Shown: positions 53,929 to 63,778, numbered from the stretch's first letter. The stretch is 64,000 nucleotides of DNA from Caballeronia sp. dw_276 (GCF_018449635.1 NZ_JAAVUV010000002.1:434001-498000); one strand, 5' to 3'. The notes: generated from the sequence alone by a model not told the origin. Made by a program: numbers and translations.

Positions 53929-54393
53929 TCAGGTGTTGAGGCTCATCGGTCGAGCGCCGCCGGGAGGCAGGCCAAACAGCCTTCTTACTGCGTTCAGAAA
54001 GGCGCCATAAGGACGCCCCAGGACGAGCATCATGACTGTCGCGCCCAGAATGCCGAGCCACAAGCCGCGCCCCGAAGCGCCGCTTACCGCGATGATCGCG
54101 GCATAGATCGGGACCTGGAAGCTCACGAGCGCAATGCTGTCCCAAAGAACCTGCGATAGCCGGTTATCGGCTTGGGCGCGTCGCATGACATAGTCGCGCC
54201 AGAGGCCATAGGGTCGACCGACGGGAACCATCAAAGCCGCGCCGAGGATTCGCGCATGAAGCACCTGATCCCAGCTCATCCCCGCGATAAACCGCTCGTT
54301 GATCAAACCCGTCGTCGTAAAAAACAGAATCAGGGCGGTCGTGTCGGCAAAAAAGGCGCGTCGGCGATGAGACTTGTCGGTGAGATCGGGCAT
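53929..54393 (-). CDS. alaE: L-alanine exporter AlaE
   Basis: 154 residues from the ATG at 54393; a TTG at 54411 adds six. The E. coli AlaE (149 residues) shares this layout: FFADTTALILFFTTTGLINE, then FIAGMSWDQVLHARILGAAL, VPVGRPYGLWRDYVMRRA and VSFQVPIYAAIIAVSGAS. The C-terminal GRPYGAFLNAVRRLFG also matches. Four membrane helices. AlaE exports L-alanine by proton antiport. The gene is divergent from the catalase gene. I know of no such gene being typical of Burkholderiaceae neighbourhoods; context gives no other clue. Confidence 0.85.
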   Translation of the reverse strand: MPDLTDKSHRRRAFFADTTALILFFTTTGLINERFIAGMSWDQVLHARILGAALMVPVGRPYGLWRDYVMRRAQADNRLSQVLWDSIALVSFQVPIYAAIIAVSGASGRGLWLGILGATVMMLVLGRPYGAFLNAVRRLFGLPPGGARPMSLNT

Positions 54394-54537
54394 ATCGGGT
54401 TTTGGCGGCAACGTTCTTCAAACGATACCAGTCCCGGCCGAGGCGCGCGGCTACTTGGCACGCCCCTCCGATCAATGGCACTATGTCGCCACTCTGCTTG
54501 ATAACTGCCCAGCCGAATCATTGATCGGGAGAGATCG

Positions 54538-55599
54538 ATGGCCGACACACCGACTTCCAGTTCGTCCGCAGTCCGTTCGCTGGTCCTGATTGCAATCGTC
54601 GTGGTTGCGCTGGTCGCGGCCTTCGCCTTCACGGCCGGCTGGCTCACGCCAGGGCGGCTGACACCTTCGAAGATAGTCAATGGCCTGGCACCCCCAGGCG
54701 GACCGGTGCTTGGGTTCAGGCGCAATCACGCCAAGGGCATCTGCTTTACCGGCAGCTTCGAGTCGAATGGCGCGGCGGTCGCGTTGTCCAAGGCGCCGAT
54801 GTTCGCACCCGGCTCGTATGCGGTCACAGGACGATTCAACCTGGCCACGCCCGATCCCAAAGCGCAGGACCCGATGGTCCGCGTACGTGGACTCAGCCTG
54901 CGCATCGTCGCGCCGGGCGGCAGCGAATGGCGCACGGCGATGATCGACGCACCCTTCTTCCCGGTCGCCACGCCACAGGCCTTCTATGGCCTGCTTCAGG
55001 CTTCGGCCAAAACGAACGATCCCGACGCGATGAAGAATTTTGCGGCCGCGCACCCGGAGCTCGGCCATTTTGGAGCGTGGGCCGGCAGTGCGCCGTGGAC
55101 GGCCTCCTATGCGCAAGAGCAGTACAACAGCCTGAACAGCTTTGTCTTCACCAATGCCGAGGGTCAGGATCAAACCGTGCGCTGGTCCTTCGTGCCGGCC
55201 GCCAAGCCCGAGGCGGTGTCCCCCGATCAATTGAAGGCGCGCGGCGCCGACTTCCTCGCCGCGGACATCACGCAGCGCGTACAAGGCGGGCCACAAAACT
55301 GGGCGCTCGTCGTCACCGTCGCCAATCCCGGGGACCCGACCGCCGACCCGAGCAAAGCGTGGCCGGAAGATCGACGCAAGGTGGAAGCAGGAACGCTCGT
55401 GGTCAAGGCGGTCGAACCCGAGGCTGACGGGCCGTGCCGCGATCTGAACTTCGACCCGACCGTCCTGCCGAGCGGCATGCATGTCTCGGACGACCCGTTT
55501 CCCGCAGCGCGCTCGGCCGCCTATTCGGTTTCGTTCAACCGGCGCACTGCCGAGGACAAGGACTATCCGCGCCATCCGGCGGGAGGAGCCACGCCATGA
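54538..55599 (+). CDS. Membrane-anchored small catalase-family peroxidase
   Basis: 353 residues. A membrane helix at 14-35 (SLVLIAIVVVALVAAFAF) anchors a reduced catalase domain facing the periplasm. The distal His64 is in RRNHAKGICFTGSF; the heme Tyr329 follows Arg325 in RSAAYSVSFNRR. At this size it lacks the C-terminal flavodoxin-like domain and parts of the usual core, as in SrpA-type and other catalase-related peroxidases. Its TGA overlaps the ATG of the cytochrome b561 gene, so the two are coupled. GGGAGAGATCG precedes the ATG. Confidence 0.9.
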   Translation: MADTPTSSSSAVRSLVLIAIVVVALVAAFAFTAGWLTPGRLTPSKIVNGLAPPGGPVLGFRRNHAKGICFTGSFESNGAAVALSKAPMFAPGSYAVTGRFNLATPDPKAQDPMVRVRGLSLRIVAPGGSEWRTAMIDAPFFPVATPQAFYGLLQASAKTNDPDAMKNFAAAHPELGHFGAWAGSAPWTASYAQEQYNSLNSFVFTNAEGQDQTVRWSFVPAAKPEAVSPDQLKARGADFLAADITQRVQGGPQNWALVVTVANPGDPTADPSKAWPEDRRKVEAGTLVVKAVEPEADGPCRDLNFDPTVLPSGMHVSDDPFPAARSAAYSVSFNRRTAEDKDYPRHPAGGATP

Positions 55600-56162
55600 C
55601 CCCGAACAACGGTCGCTTCACTGCGCTGCAGCGCGCGCTTCACTGGCTCATGGCAATCTGCATTCTGGCGATGCTTTTCATTGGTGTCGGGATGGTGTCC
55701 ACCGTTCGTCCTGATTATCTTTCGCTGGTGTCCATCCATAAGCCGCTGGGTATCGTGATTCTGGTGCTGGCCTTGATTCGCCTGGTAGTGAGATTGACAC
55801 GCGGCGCACCGCCGCTGCCGGCTTCCATGCCTGAACCGATGAAACTCGCCGCCCACCTGTCACATCTTGCGTTCTACCTGCTGATGATCGGGCTTCCGCT
55901 GCTCGGTTGGGGCATGCTCTCGGCCGCTGACTATCCCGTGGTGGTGTTCGGGATACATCTGCCGTCCATCCTTCCGCACAGCAATGGTTTGCACACGGTG
56001 CTGTGGAACCTGCACCGTGCGCTCGCGCTGTGCTTTTTTGCGCTGATCGTGCTTCATCTGGCCGCCGCGCTTTTGCACGCGCTGGTGAGGCGCGACGGCG
56101 TCTTCGAAGCAATGGCGCCATGGCGTTCCGGCCGTGAGAGGCGCGCTTCTGGCGACCGATAA
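55596..56162 (+). CDS. Cytochrome b561
   Basis: 188 residues, four membrane helices. Heme-ligand histidines are His16 (ALHWLMAICIL), His48 (SIHKPLGIVIL) and the pair in the C-terminal helices (LHTVLWNLHRALALCFFALI and VLHLAAALLHALVRRDG). It is a di-heme quinol-oxidising protein of the bacterial b561 family. ATGA coupling to the catalase gene indicates a working pair in which quinol electrons in the membrane could reduce the peroxidase (inference). Confidence 0.92.
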   Translation: MTPNNGRFTALQRALHWLMAICILAMLFIGVGMVSTVRPDYLSLVSIHKPLGIVILVLALIRLVVRLTRGAPPLPASMPEPMKLAAHLSHLAFYLLMIGLPLLGWGMLSAADYPVVVFGIHLPSILPHSNGLHTVLWNLHRALALCFFALIVLHLAAALLHALVRRDGVFEAMAPWRSGRERRASGDR

Positions 56163-56321
56163 ACGCGCCGCCATCGACCCTTTCATTTCCACGCGATAAC
56201 GACATTCCGATTTGTTGGTTCGCCTCGCGTTTTTCTGCTGATAGTGTATGCGGCCTCCAAGGGCCACGCGTGTCCCTTGAGCCAGTCATTCGCAAACGCA
56301 GTCAAGCAGAGGAAATCAACG

Positions 56322-57944
56322 GTGTCGATACAGATAAAAACGTCCGCATGGGGCAAGCTCGGGCGTAGCGTGATGATCGTCGCCCTGTTAGCTCAGGGAT
56401 TGATCGCTCATGCACAAACTCCCAAACGCGGAGGCACGCTGACTGTCATCGCGCAGCCTGAACCCGTCATCCTCACGGCGGCACTGAGCACGTCGTCGCC
56501 CACGGGAACGTTCAGCACGAATGTGTTCGACGGTCTGATCGAGTACGACAACGACTTTCACCTGAAGCCGGGCCTCGCGGAAAAGTGGGATCTCTCGAAA
56601 GACGGCAAGACGCTCACACTCAACCTGCGTCATGGCGTGAAATGGCACGACGGCAAGCCTTTCACTTCCGCCGATGTCAAATGGACCCTCGAAAACGTCT
56701 GGAAGAAATATCATCCGCGTAATCAGGCCTTGTTTGCCAACGCCAATCAGGTCGATACCCCCGACGACTACACCGTCATCATCCACTTCACCAAACCTTC
56801 GCTTGCCGTGCTGAGCTCGCTCAACAGCAACGGCGCGCAAGTGCTTCCAAAGCATTTATATGAAGGCACGGACATTCTCAACAACCCGTACAACAACAAG
56901 CCTGTCGGCACCGGGCCGTTCATCTTCAAGCAGTGGGTCAAAGGCAACTACATCCTGCTTGAACGCAATCCGGATTACTGGGACAAAGGCAAGCCGTATC
57001 TGGACAAGGTGATTTACCGGGTGATTCCGGACGGCGGCGCGCGTACCGCGGCGCTCGAAAAAGGCGATGTGCAATATGCGTCGCTGAGTCCGGTGCCGGC
57101 GCGCGATGCACAACGTCTGGCGAAGCTGCCGGGCCTGCGCATCCAGACCAAAGGCTATGAATGGCTTTCGCCGTGGCTTTTCCTCGATACCAACGTCGAC
57201 CGTCCCTATCTAAAAGATGTGAAGGTGCGCGAAGCGCTCTACCGCGCAATCGATCGCGATGCCTACATTCGCGTGGTCTGGTCGGGGTTCGGCAAAGCGG
57301 CGGTCAGCCCGGTTGTTTCCACGCTGACGGAGTTCTTCGAACCGAACGTACCGAAGTATCCGTATGACGTGAAGCAAGCCAACGCGTTGCTCGATGCCGC
57401 CGGTTACAAGGCTGGCCCGGACGGTACGCGCTTCAAGATCGTGATCGACTACCTGCCTTATGGCGACGAGTTCCGGCGCAGCGCCGAGTTCATCAAGCAG
57501 GCGTTCAAGAAGGTCGGCGTGGACGCGGAGATCCGCAATCAGGATGTGCCCACGTACACGCATCGCATTTATGGCGACCGCGATTACGACGTCACCATCC
57601 AGTGGTACGCAGGCTTTTCCGATCCGCAAGTCGGCGTGACGCGTAATTACCTCTCGGACAGCATCGGCAAGAATATTCCGTTCAGCAATGGCCCGGGCTA
57701 TCGCAACGCGAAGGTCGACCAGCTGATCCGCGATGCACAAGGTTCGGGGGATCAGGCCGAACGCGTGAAGCTGTTCAAGGAATTCCAGCGTCAGGTTCAA
57801 ACGGATCTGCCTTCCCTGCCGCTGCTTGAAATGCACTTCTTCACCATCGAAGCCTCCGACCTGCACGACACAGTCAGCGGCGTAGACCAGGTGTATGGCT
57901 CGTTCAAGAATTTCTGGTACACCGACCCTTCGAAGCATGAGTGA
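56322..57944 (+). CDS. Peptide/nickel-type ABC substrate-binding protein
   Basis: 540 residues from the GTG at 56322 (AGAGGA upstream); the longer frame starts at 56244. The signal peptide ends near IAHAQ. The body is the SBP_bac_5 family: PKRGGTLTVIAQPEPVILT, NVFDGLIEYDNDFHLKPGLAEKW, LRHGVKWHDGKPFTSADVKWTL, then GTGPFIFKQWVKGNYILLERNPDYW. It binds peptides or other small compounds in the periplasm. It starts a co-directional unit with two permeases; the ATG of the first permease overlaps its stop. Confidence 0.93.
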   Translation: MSIQIKTSAWGKLGRSVMIVALLAQGLIAHAQTPKRGGTLTVIAQPEPVILTAALSTSSPTGTFSTNVFDGLIEYDNDFHLKPGLAEKWDLSKDGKTLTLNLRHGVKWHDGKPFTSADVKWTLENVWKKYHPRNQALFANANQVDTPDDYTVIIHFTKPSLAVLSSLNSNGAQVLPKHLYEGTDILNNPYNNKPVGTGPFIFKQWVKGNYILLERNPDYWDKGKPYLDKVIYRVIPDGGARTAALEKGDVQYASLSPVPARDAQRLAKLPGLRIQTKGYEWLSPWLFLDTNVDRPYLKDVKVREALYRAIDRDAYIRVVWSGFGKAAVSPVVSTLTEFFEPNVPKYPYDVKQANALLDAAGYKAGPDGTRFKIVIDYLPYGDEFRRSAEFIKQAFKKVGVDAEIRNQDVPTYTHRIYGDRDYDVTIQWYAGFSDPQVGVTRNYLSDSIGKNIPFSNGPGYRNAKVDQLIRDAQGSGDQAERVKLFKEFQRQVQTDLPSLPLLEMHFFTIEASDLHDTVSGVDQVYGSFKNFWYTDPSKHE

Positions 57945-58950
57945 CAGTCAAGCGACTCACGCATCGCGGTTTCAAGCGCTGATTGCGTCGAGATGGCTGA
58001 AGAAGTTGTGGCAGCTCGCGGGCGTCGTCCTTGGCGTTGCTGTCGTCAACTTCTTCTTGCTGCGCCTCGCACCTGGGGACGCGGTTCAGGTCATTGCAGG
58101 CGAGGCCGGATCGGCATCGCCGGAATACATCGCGGCGTTGAGGCAGCAGTTCGGTCTCGACCAGCCGCTTTACATTCAGTTCGCCAAGTATCTCGGCCAC
58201 CTCGCTCAATTCGACCTCGGCTATTCGTATCGGCAAGGCATGTCGGTCGCGCATCTGATTGGTACGCGGCTGCCTGCCACGCTGCTCCTGATGGGGAGCG
58301 CCGTGCTGCTCGCGGCTGTGATCGGCGTGACGCTGGGCGCGCTCGCCGCGTACCATGCAGGACGCTTCATCGACGTGGTGGTGTCGACGCTCGCATTGCT
58401 GTGTTTCGCGACGCCATTGTTCTGGGTCGGCATGATGCTGGTCGTGGTGTTTTCGGTCTGGCTCGACTGGTTGCCGGTCGACGGCATGGCGACAGTTTCA
58501 TCGGGCCTGACCGGCCTTCGATATGCCGCCGATGTCTTGCATCACCTGGTTCTTCCGAGCGTGACGCTCGCCCTCTTCTACGTGGCGATCTATACGCGGC
58601 TGATCCGGGCAAGCGTGATCGATGTAAGGCGCCAGGCTTACGTGAGGACCGCCGTTGCGCGTGGCGTGCGTCCCGCCAGATTGTTTCGCGTGCATGTGCT
58701 GCGCAATGCGCTGATTCCGTTCATCACCATGCTCGGCATGCAGATTGGTTCGATCATCGGCGGCGCGGTCGTGGTCGAGACTGTGTTCTCCTGGCCGGGC
58801 CTCGGACGGCTTGCTTTCGATGCACTCGTGCAGCGCGACCTGAACGTGCTGCTCGGCATTCTGTTGTGCAGCTCGATCCTGGTCGTGCTCGTCAACTGGG
58901 CGACTGATTTCGTCAATCGCCGGCTTGACCCGCGCATCGCGAAGGACTGA
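57937..58950 (+). CDS. ABC transporter permease (DppB type)
   Basis: 337 residues from the ATG at 57937, overlapping the binding-protein stop by 8 bp. Six membrane helices with the DppB/OppB pattern VNFFLLRLAPGDAVQVIAGE, then GLDQPLYIQFAKYLGHLAQFDLGYSYRQG and the EAA-loop segment AYVRTAVARGVRPARLFRVH. The C-terminal FSWPGLGRLAFDALVQRDLNVLLGI is typical. It forms the transport channel with the next gene product. Confidence 0.93.
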   Translation: MSDSQATHASRFQALIASRWLKKLWQLAGVVLGVAVVNFFLLRLAPGDAVQVIAGEAGSASPEYIAALRQQFGLDQPLYIQFAKYLGHLAQFDLGYSYRQGMSVAHLIGTRLPATLLLMGSAVLLAAVIGVTLGALAAYHAGRFIDVVVSTLALLCFATPLFWVGMMLVVVFSVWLDWLPVDGMATVSSGLTGLRYAADVLHHLVLPSVTLALFYVAIYTRLIRASVIDVRRQAYVRTAVARGVRPARLFRVHVLRNALIPFITMLGMQIGSIIGGAVVVETVFSWPGLGRLAFDALVQRDLNVLLGILLCSSILVVLVNWATDFVNRRLDPRIAKD

Positions 58951-58951
58951 C

Positions 58952-59836
58952 ATGTCGAGCTCTATCGAACAACTTGCTTCCCGTTCCGCAACAACTACGC
59001 GCAAAAGGCGTTCGTGGCCGATGCGCCTGTTACGCTCGCCGTCCTGTGTGATCGGCGGCGGCCTGCTGCTGGCCATTCTTCTCATGGCGGTGGCGGCCGG
59101 CTGGCTGTGTCCCGGCGACCCGCTCGAACTCGTCGCCGATCCGTTCCTGCGGCCCGGACAAGACCCCGCCTACCTCCTCGGCACCGACATGCTCGGGCGC
59201 GACATACTGGCGGGCATTGTTCATGGCTCGCGCGCGTCGCTGGTCATCGCGAGTGTCGCGACCTTGATCGCCGCCGCGCTGGGCATTGCGGGTGGACTTG
59301 CGGGTGGCTACTTCGGCGGGCGCGTGGATCGCGAAATCAGCCGCATCACCGTGTTTTTCCAGACGATGCCACCCTTCCTGTTCGCGCTTGCCATCGTGGC
59401 GATCGTGCGCCCTTCGGTCGCGACCATTGCGATCGCAATCGGCGTGACGTCGTGGCCGAACCTCGCGCGCCTCGTCAGGTCCGAGGCGCAGAAGCTGCGC
59501 AACAGCGAGATGGTGCAGGCAAGCATTGCGCTTGGTGCGAGCGACTGGCGCATCATTATTCGCGACATCCTTCCGAATACGCTGACGCCCATCCTGGTCT
59601 CGACATCGCTGCTGGTCGCAACGGCGATCCTGACCGAGTCCGCCCTCGCGTTCCTGGGGCTGGGCGATCCGAACGTGGCGAGCTGGGGCAACATGGTCGG
59701 CTCGGGGCGGCAGGTTCTGCGCACGGACTGGTATATCGCGACGATTCCAGGGCTCGCCATCGTGGTCACGATGCTCGCGCTCAATCTTCTTAGCGACGGG
59801 CTGGCCAAAGTGCTCGACCCGCGCGGCAACGAATAA
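58952..59836 (+). CDS. ABC transporter permease (DppC type)
   Basis: 294 residues from the ATG at 58952, one base after the previous stop. DppC-type features: GDPLELVADPFLRPGQDPAY, LLGTDMLGRDILAGIVHGSRASLVIAS, the EAA loop ASIALGASDWRIIIRDILPN and ESALAFLGLGDPNVASWGNMV. It pairs with the DppB-type permease. Both genes plus the binding protein lack an ATPase directly downstream, but a double ATPase lies 566 bp further on the other strand. Confidence 0.93.
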   Translation: MSSSIEQLASRSATTTRKRRSWPMRLLRSPSCVIGGGLLLAILLMAVAAGWLCPGDPLELVADPFLRPGQDPAYLLGTDMLGRDILAGIVHGSRASLVIASVATLIAAALGIAGGLAGGYFGGRVDREISRITVFFQTMPPFLFALAIVAIVRPSVATIAIAIGVTSWPNLARLVRSEAQKLRNSEMVQASIALGASDWRIIIRDILPNTLTPILVSTSLLVATAILTESALAFLGLGDPNVASWGNMVGSGRQVLRTDWYIATIPGLAIVVTMLALNLLSDGLAKVLDPRGNE

Positions 59837-59854
59837 TTCTTGAGGGGTACTGAC

Positions 59855-60397
59855 ATGAGCCGTATCGACAATATTGGCAAGCAAGGACTCGAAGGACGCG
59901 CGCTCGAAGTGTTCGAGATCGTCGAGCGCGACTATGGCGCGTTTGGGAACATGCTTGGCGTGCTTGCGCATCGGCCGGCTTCCATCGAGCATATTTATGG
60001 ATTGCTGCTGCAGTCGGCCAAGGACGCGCTGATCACGCGGCGGCATCTGGAAATCGTGCTCGTCACTGCATCGCGCGAGAACCAGTGCCAGTATTGCGTC
60101 TCGCATCATGCGCCGAAGCTTGGCGCGCTCGGTATCGATGCCCACACCGTCGACAACATTCTCGATCCCGACGTACCCGGTCTCGACCCCGTCGAGCGGC
60201 TGGTGCGTGACTACGCGTCGGCCGTCACGCGGCAGCGCGTAACAGACCGGCTTGTCGAACGTATGCGCGAACATTTTTCGCAGGAACAAGTGGTCGAGCT
60301 GACCTTGCGTGCTTCACTTTGCGCATTCTTCGCGCGCTTCAACGAGGCGCTGGAAATCGAAGTTGAAGAAGATGTGGCAGGCACGCCCGCTCATTGA
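59855..60397 (+). CDS. AhpD-like carboxymuconolactone decarboxylase-family protein
   Basis: 180 residues from the ATG at 59855 (GAGGGG upstream). The redox motif C78-Q-Y-C81 followed by His85 (CQYCVSHHAP) is that of AhpD-like proteins, which reduce peroxides or handle thiols. It follows the permease by 18 bp and is probably in the same operon. Proteins like this often sit beside flavin monooxygenases in sulfur-compound clusters. It converges on the ATPase gene with 5 bp between. Confidence 0.88.
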   Translation: MSRIDNIGKQGLEGRALEVFEIVERDYGAFGNMLGVLAHRPASIEHIYGLLLQSAKDALITRRHLEIVLVTASRENQCQYCVSHHAPKLGALGIDAHTVDNILDPDVPGLDPVERLVRDYASAVTRQRVTDRLVERMREHFSQEQVVELTLRASLCAFFARFNEALEIEVEEDVAGTPAH

Positions 60398-60402
60398 CCC
60401 GC

Positions 60403-62118
60403 TTAGCTGAGTACGCTATCCGGGGCGAATTCTACCGCGCGCCTGTGCCCCGGCGCCGAAGCAATCAGTGAACGCGTATAGGCGTGTACCGGATGCGCCC
60501 AGATGGCATCGTGATCGCCGCTTTCCACAATGCGTCCGGAGTGCATCACCAGCACACGGTCCGCGATGTAACGCACCACGGCAAGGTCGTGCGAGATGAA
60601 CAACATGGACAGATTGAACTCGGCTTTCAAGTCCACCAACAGGTTCAGGATCTGCGCCTGAACCGATACATCGAGTGCGGAAACCGGTTCGTCGCAGATC
60701 AGCATGGCGGGCTTGAGCACCAGCGCCCGGGCGATGCCAATGCGCTGGCGCTGCCCGCCCGAAAACTCATGCGGATACCGATGCCTTGCATCGGCCGGTA
60801 ATCCGACCGCATCCAGTATGCGGCCGATCCTCGCCTGCCTTTCGCTCCTGGCTAAGCCACCCTGCACGGTCAGCGCAAACTGCAGGATTTCATCGACCGT
60901 CTGCCGGGGATTGAGCGATGCAAACGGATCCTGGAAGATCATCTGCAGATTGCGTCTATGAGGCAGCAGCGCCTTGCGTGACAGTCCCGATATGTCCTCT
61001 CCGTTCAACAAGATCCGGCCGGACGCAGGATCGACCAGTCGCATGATGGTGCGTGACAAAGACGTCTTGCCGCAACCGGATTCGCCCACGAGCCCAACTG
61101 TCTCCCCGCGATTCACGGTGAGGCTGACATCGCGCACGGCATGCCGTGGACCTTCAGCCGTCTCGTAGATCGTATTGATCTTATCGACAACGAGCACGGG
61201 CGATGCGTCCACCGGACCGGTTCGGTTGCCGGCCCTTGCTGACGGCGTTTCGAGCGAGAACGTCAACTCGCCCTCTTGCGTTTCTTTCACACGCACTTCG
61301 GCGAGCCGCGAACTCCGGTAATGGCGATCCGCGCCCAGATGCAGCGACGCACCCTGCAATCCGCGCGAATAGGCATGCCCAGGGTTCGCCATGAAGGCCT
61401 GCGTTGCTTGCTGCTCCATCTCGCGGCCGCCATACATCACCACCACGCGATCCGACCAGTCGGCGACCACGCCGAGATCATGCGTGATCAGAAGCAAACC
61501 CATCGACAAATCGCGCCGCAGCTTGTCCAGCAGCGCGAGGATTTCCGACTGGATGGTGACATCGAGCGCTGTCGTGGGTTCATCGGCGATAAGCAATTTC
61601 GGCTCGCATGCGATCGCGGCGGCGATCATCGCGCGTTGCCGCTGACCGCCGGAGAATTGATGCGGATAGTCGTCAATGCGCTTCGCGGGATCGGGAATCT
61701 GCACAAGATCGAGCAATTCGAGCGTGCGTGCGCGCGCGGCGCGCGCGGACATGCCAAGGTGCAGCCGCAACGCCTCGCCGACCTGGTCCCCGATCGTGAG
61801 GACAGGGTTCAGGGACGTCATGGGTTCCTGGAAAATCATCGATATCCGATGACCCCGTATGGCGGAAAGGCGCGCCTCCGTGAGCGCCAGCAGGTCCACG
61901 CCTTCAAACCGCACTTCGCCTCCAACACGTGCCGCGGGCGGCAGCAGGCGCAGCAGCGCCATGGCAGTGGTGGATTTACCGCACCCGGATTCGCCGACCA
62001 GCGCGAGAACCTCGCCGGCGTCGATGTGCAAGTCTAGATCCGTGACGGCCGGATGCGCGCCGTAGGACACGTTGAGCTTGCGAACGTCCAGAAGACGCGA
62101 TGGGGCGGCAGGAGGCAT
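60403..62118 (-). CDS. ABC transporter double ATP-binding protein (DppD-DppF fusion)
   Basis: About 571 residues from the ATG at 62118; the open frame reaches 62343. Two complete ATPase domains: Walker [10 protein letters not shown] (first) and GESGCGKTS (second), signatures [11 protein letters not shown] and [11 protein letters not shown], Walker [13 protein letters not shown] and [11 protein letters not shown]. The linker region [21 protein letters not shown] carries no cysteine cluster. It should energise the DppBC-type permeases at 57.9-59.8 kb. It is read from the opposite strand and is divergent from the flavin monooxygenase gene across 202 bp. Confidence 0.92.
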   Translation of the reverse strand: MPPAAPSRLLDVRKLNVSYGAHPAVTDLDLHIDAGEVLALVGESGCGKSTTAMALLRLLPPAARVGGEVRFEGVDLLALTEARLSAIRGHRISMIFQEPMTSLNPVLTIGDQVGEALRLHLGMSARAARARTLELLDLVQIPDPAKRIDDYPHQFSGGQRQRAMIAAAIACEPKLLIADEPTTALDVTIQSEILALLDKLRRDLSMGLLLITHDLGVVADWSDRVVVMYGGREMEQQATQAFMANPGHAYSRGLQGASLHLGADRHYRSSRLAEVRVKETQEGELTFSLETPSARAGNRTGPVDASPVLVVDKINTIYETAEGPRHAVRDVSLTVNRGETVGLVGESGCGKTSLSRTIMRLVDPASGRILLNGEDISGLSRKALLPHRRNLQMIFQDPFASLNPRQTVDEILQFALTVQGGLARSERQARIGRILDAVGLPADARHRYPHEFSGGQRQRIGIARALVLKPAMLICDEPVSALDVSVQAQILNLLVDLKAEFNLSMLFISHDLAVVRYIADRVLVMHSGRIVESGDHDAIWAHPVHAYTRSLIASAPGHRRAVEFAPDSVLS

Positions 62119-62320
62119 GGAGATGGAGAGTCCTTCGCAAACGCTCGAAGTTAGCAGATCCAGCCCGGCCGGCAAACCAACAATACGAGCTATCGACCTG
62201 CATTTTCCTGCGCAGGGAAACGCCGATACCACGCACACATATAAGCAAAGCGTCCATCGCGATTTGCGATCGGATTGGCGAACCCTAAACTCGACGCTTT
62301 CACTTTTGCGGAACCATCCT

Positions 62321-63703
62321 GTGACCAGACCGATCCGGCTCAATGCCTTCCTGATGAACTGCGTCGGACATCTCGCGCCCGGGCGATGGACCGCCGCGGG
62401 CGATCGCGCGGTCGATTATCTAAGCGCGGCGTACTGGACCGACCTTGCACGTCTTCTCGAGAAAGGACTTTTCGAAGGCGTATTCCTGGGCGATGTCCTC
62501 GGCGCTTATGACGTCTACGGTTCGAGCGCCGATGCAGCGCTGCGTCACGCCGCGCAGGTTCCCATGAACGATCCCCTGGCCGTCATTCCGCTGATGTCCC
62601 AGGTAACCGAGCACCTGTGCTTCGGCGTGACATGCTCGCTCTCATACGAGCATCCGTACACCTTCGCCCGCCGCATGAGTACGCTCGATCACCTGACGAA
62701 CGGGCGCATTGGCTGGAATATCGTCACGGGTTACCTGGATAGCGCGGCGCGCAATATCGGCCTTGACCGGCAGTTGTCCCACGACGAACGCTACGACCTC
62801 GCCGATGAATACATGGAGGTCTGCTACAAGCTATGGGAGGGAAGCTGGGAGGACGGCGCGGTCATCCGTGACCGCGAGCGCGGCATCTACACCGATCCTT
62901 CGAAGGTGCATGGCATTGCCCACGAGGGCCGCTATTTCAAGGTACCGGGCTTTCATATGTGCGAGCCGTCAGTACAACGCACGCCGGTGCTGTTCCAGGC
63001 AGGCAGTTCAGGCCGAGGGAAACAGTTCGCCGCGCAGCACGCCGAGTGCGTGTTTGTTGCTGCGCCCACGCGTGGCATCGTCAAACGCAATGTGGCGGAT
63101 ATCCGCGCAGCGGCAAATACAAATGGCCGCGACGGCAGCAAGCAAGTGCTGATCTTTGCGATGTTCACCGTCGTGCTTGGCCGCACCGAGGAAGAGGCGC
63201 AAGCCAAGCTTCGCGAATACGAGCAACACGCGAGCACCGAAGGCGCAGCGGCGTTGCTGTCGGGATGGACGGGAATCGACCTGTCGACTTATAAACCGGA
63301 AGACGAGCTGACTTACGTTGACACCAACGCGGGACGCTCCGCGCTTGCGTCGTTTTCATCGGCGGACCCGTCGCGCGTATGGACGGTCGCCGAGGCCGTC
63401 GAATACGTATCGATAGGCGGACGCGGACCTGTGATTGCCGGCACACCGCGACAAGTAGCCGATGAAATGCAGGCATGGATGGATGAAACCGACCTCGACG
63501 GCTTCAACCTGACTTACGTTTCCGCGCACGGCACCTTCCAGGACGTGGTGGAACTGCTCGTGCCCGAGCTGCAGCGACGCGGCGTCTACCGGGAACGGTA
63601 CGGGCCAGGGTCTTATCGGGAAAAACTGTTTGAGGACGCAGCGCGTCTTCCATCGAATCATCCGGGCGCCCTTCATAAAAGAAACACCACAGCCGTCGGC
63701 TGA
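62321..63703 (+). CDS. LLM-class flavin-dependent monooxygenase (NtaA/SnaA/DszA type)
   Basis: 460 residues from the GTG at 62321, giving the family start TRPIRLNAFLMNCVGHLAPG; a much longer upstream frame has no such start. These FMNH2-dependent enzymes break C-S or C-N bonds (nitrilotriacetate, dibenzothiophene sulfone and similar) with help of an FMN reductase. Signatures are GVFLGDVLGAYDVYGSSADAA, HPYTFARRMSTLDHLTNGRIGWNIVTGYLDSAARNIG, and HEGRYFKVPGFHMCEPSVQRTPVLFQAGSSGRG. The C-terminal DGFNLTYVSAHGTFQDVVELLVPELQRRGVY is complete. The neighbouring importer suggests it acts on the imported compound. Confidence 0.93.
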   Translation: MTRPIRLNAFLMNCVGHLAPGRWTAAGDRAVDYLSAAYWTDLARLLEKGLFEGVFLGDVLGAYDVYGSSADAALRHAAQVPMNDPLAVIPLMSQVTEHLCFGVTCSLSYEHPYTFARRMSTLDHLTNGRIGWNIVTGYLDSAARNIGLDRQLSHDERYDLADEYMEVCYKLWEGSWEDGAVIRDRERGIYTDPSKVHGIAHEGRYFKVPGFHMCEPSVQRTPVLFQAGSSGRGKQFAAQHAECVFVAAPTRGIVKRNVADIRAAANTNGRDGSKQVLIFAMFTVVLGRTEEEAQAKLREYEQHASTEGAAALLSGWTGIDLSTYKPEDELTYVDTNAGRSALASFSSADPSRVWTVAEAVEYVSIGGRGPVIAGTPRQVADEMQAWMDETDLDGFNLTYVSAHGTFQDVVELLVPELQRRGVYRERYGPGSYREKLFEDAARLPSNHPGALHKRNTTAVG

Positions 63704-63739
63704 TCTTCGCTTCTCTCATAACGATCCATGTATTCGTTA

Positions 63740-63769
63740 TTGGATCGCGTCAGGACGTATTCCTATACT
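63740..63769 (+). promoter_or_regulatory. Sigma-70-like promoter of groES
   Basis: TTGGAT (63740-63745) and TATACT (63764-63769) lie 18 bp apart, a good vegetative promoter. Transcription should start near 63776, just before the CIRCE element. Confidence 0.7.
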
Positions 63770-63778
63770 CGGTTTTCG

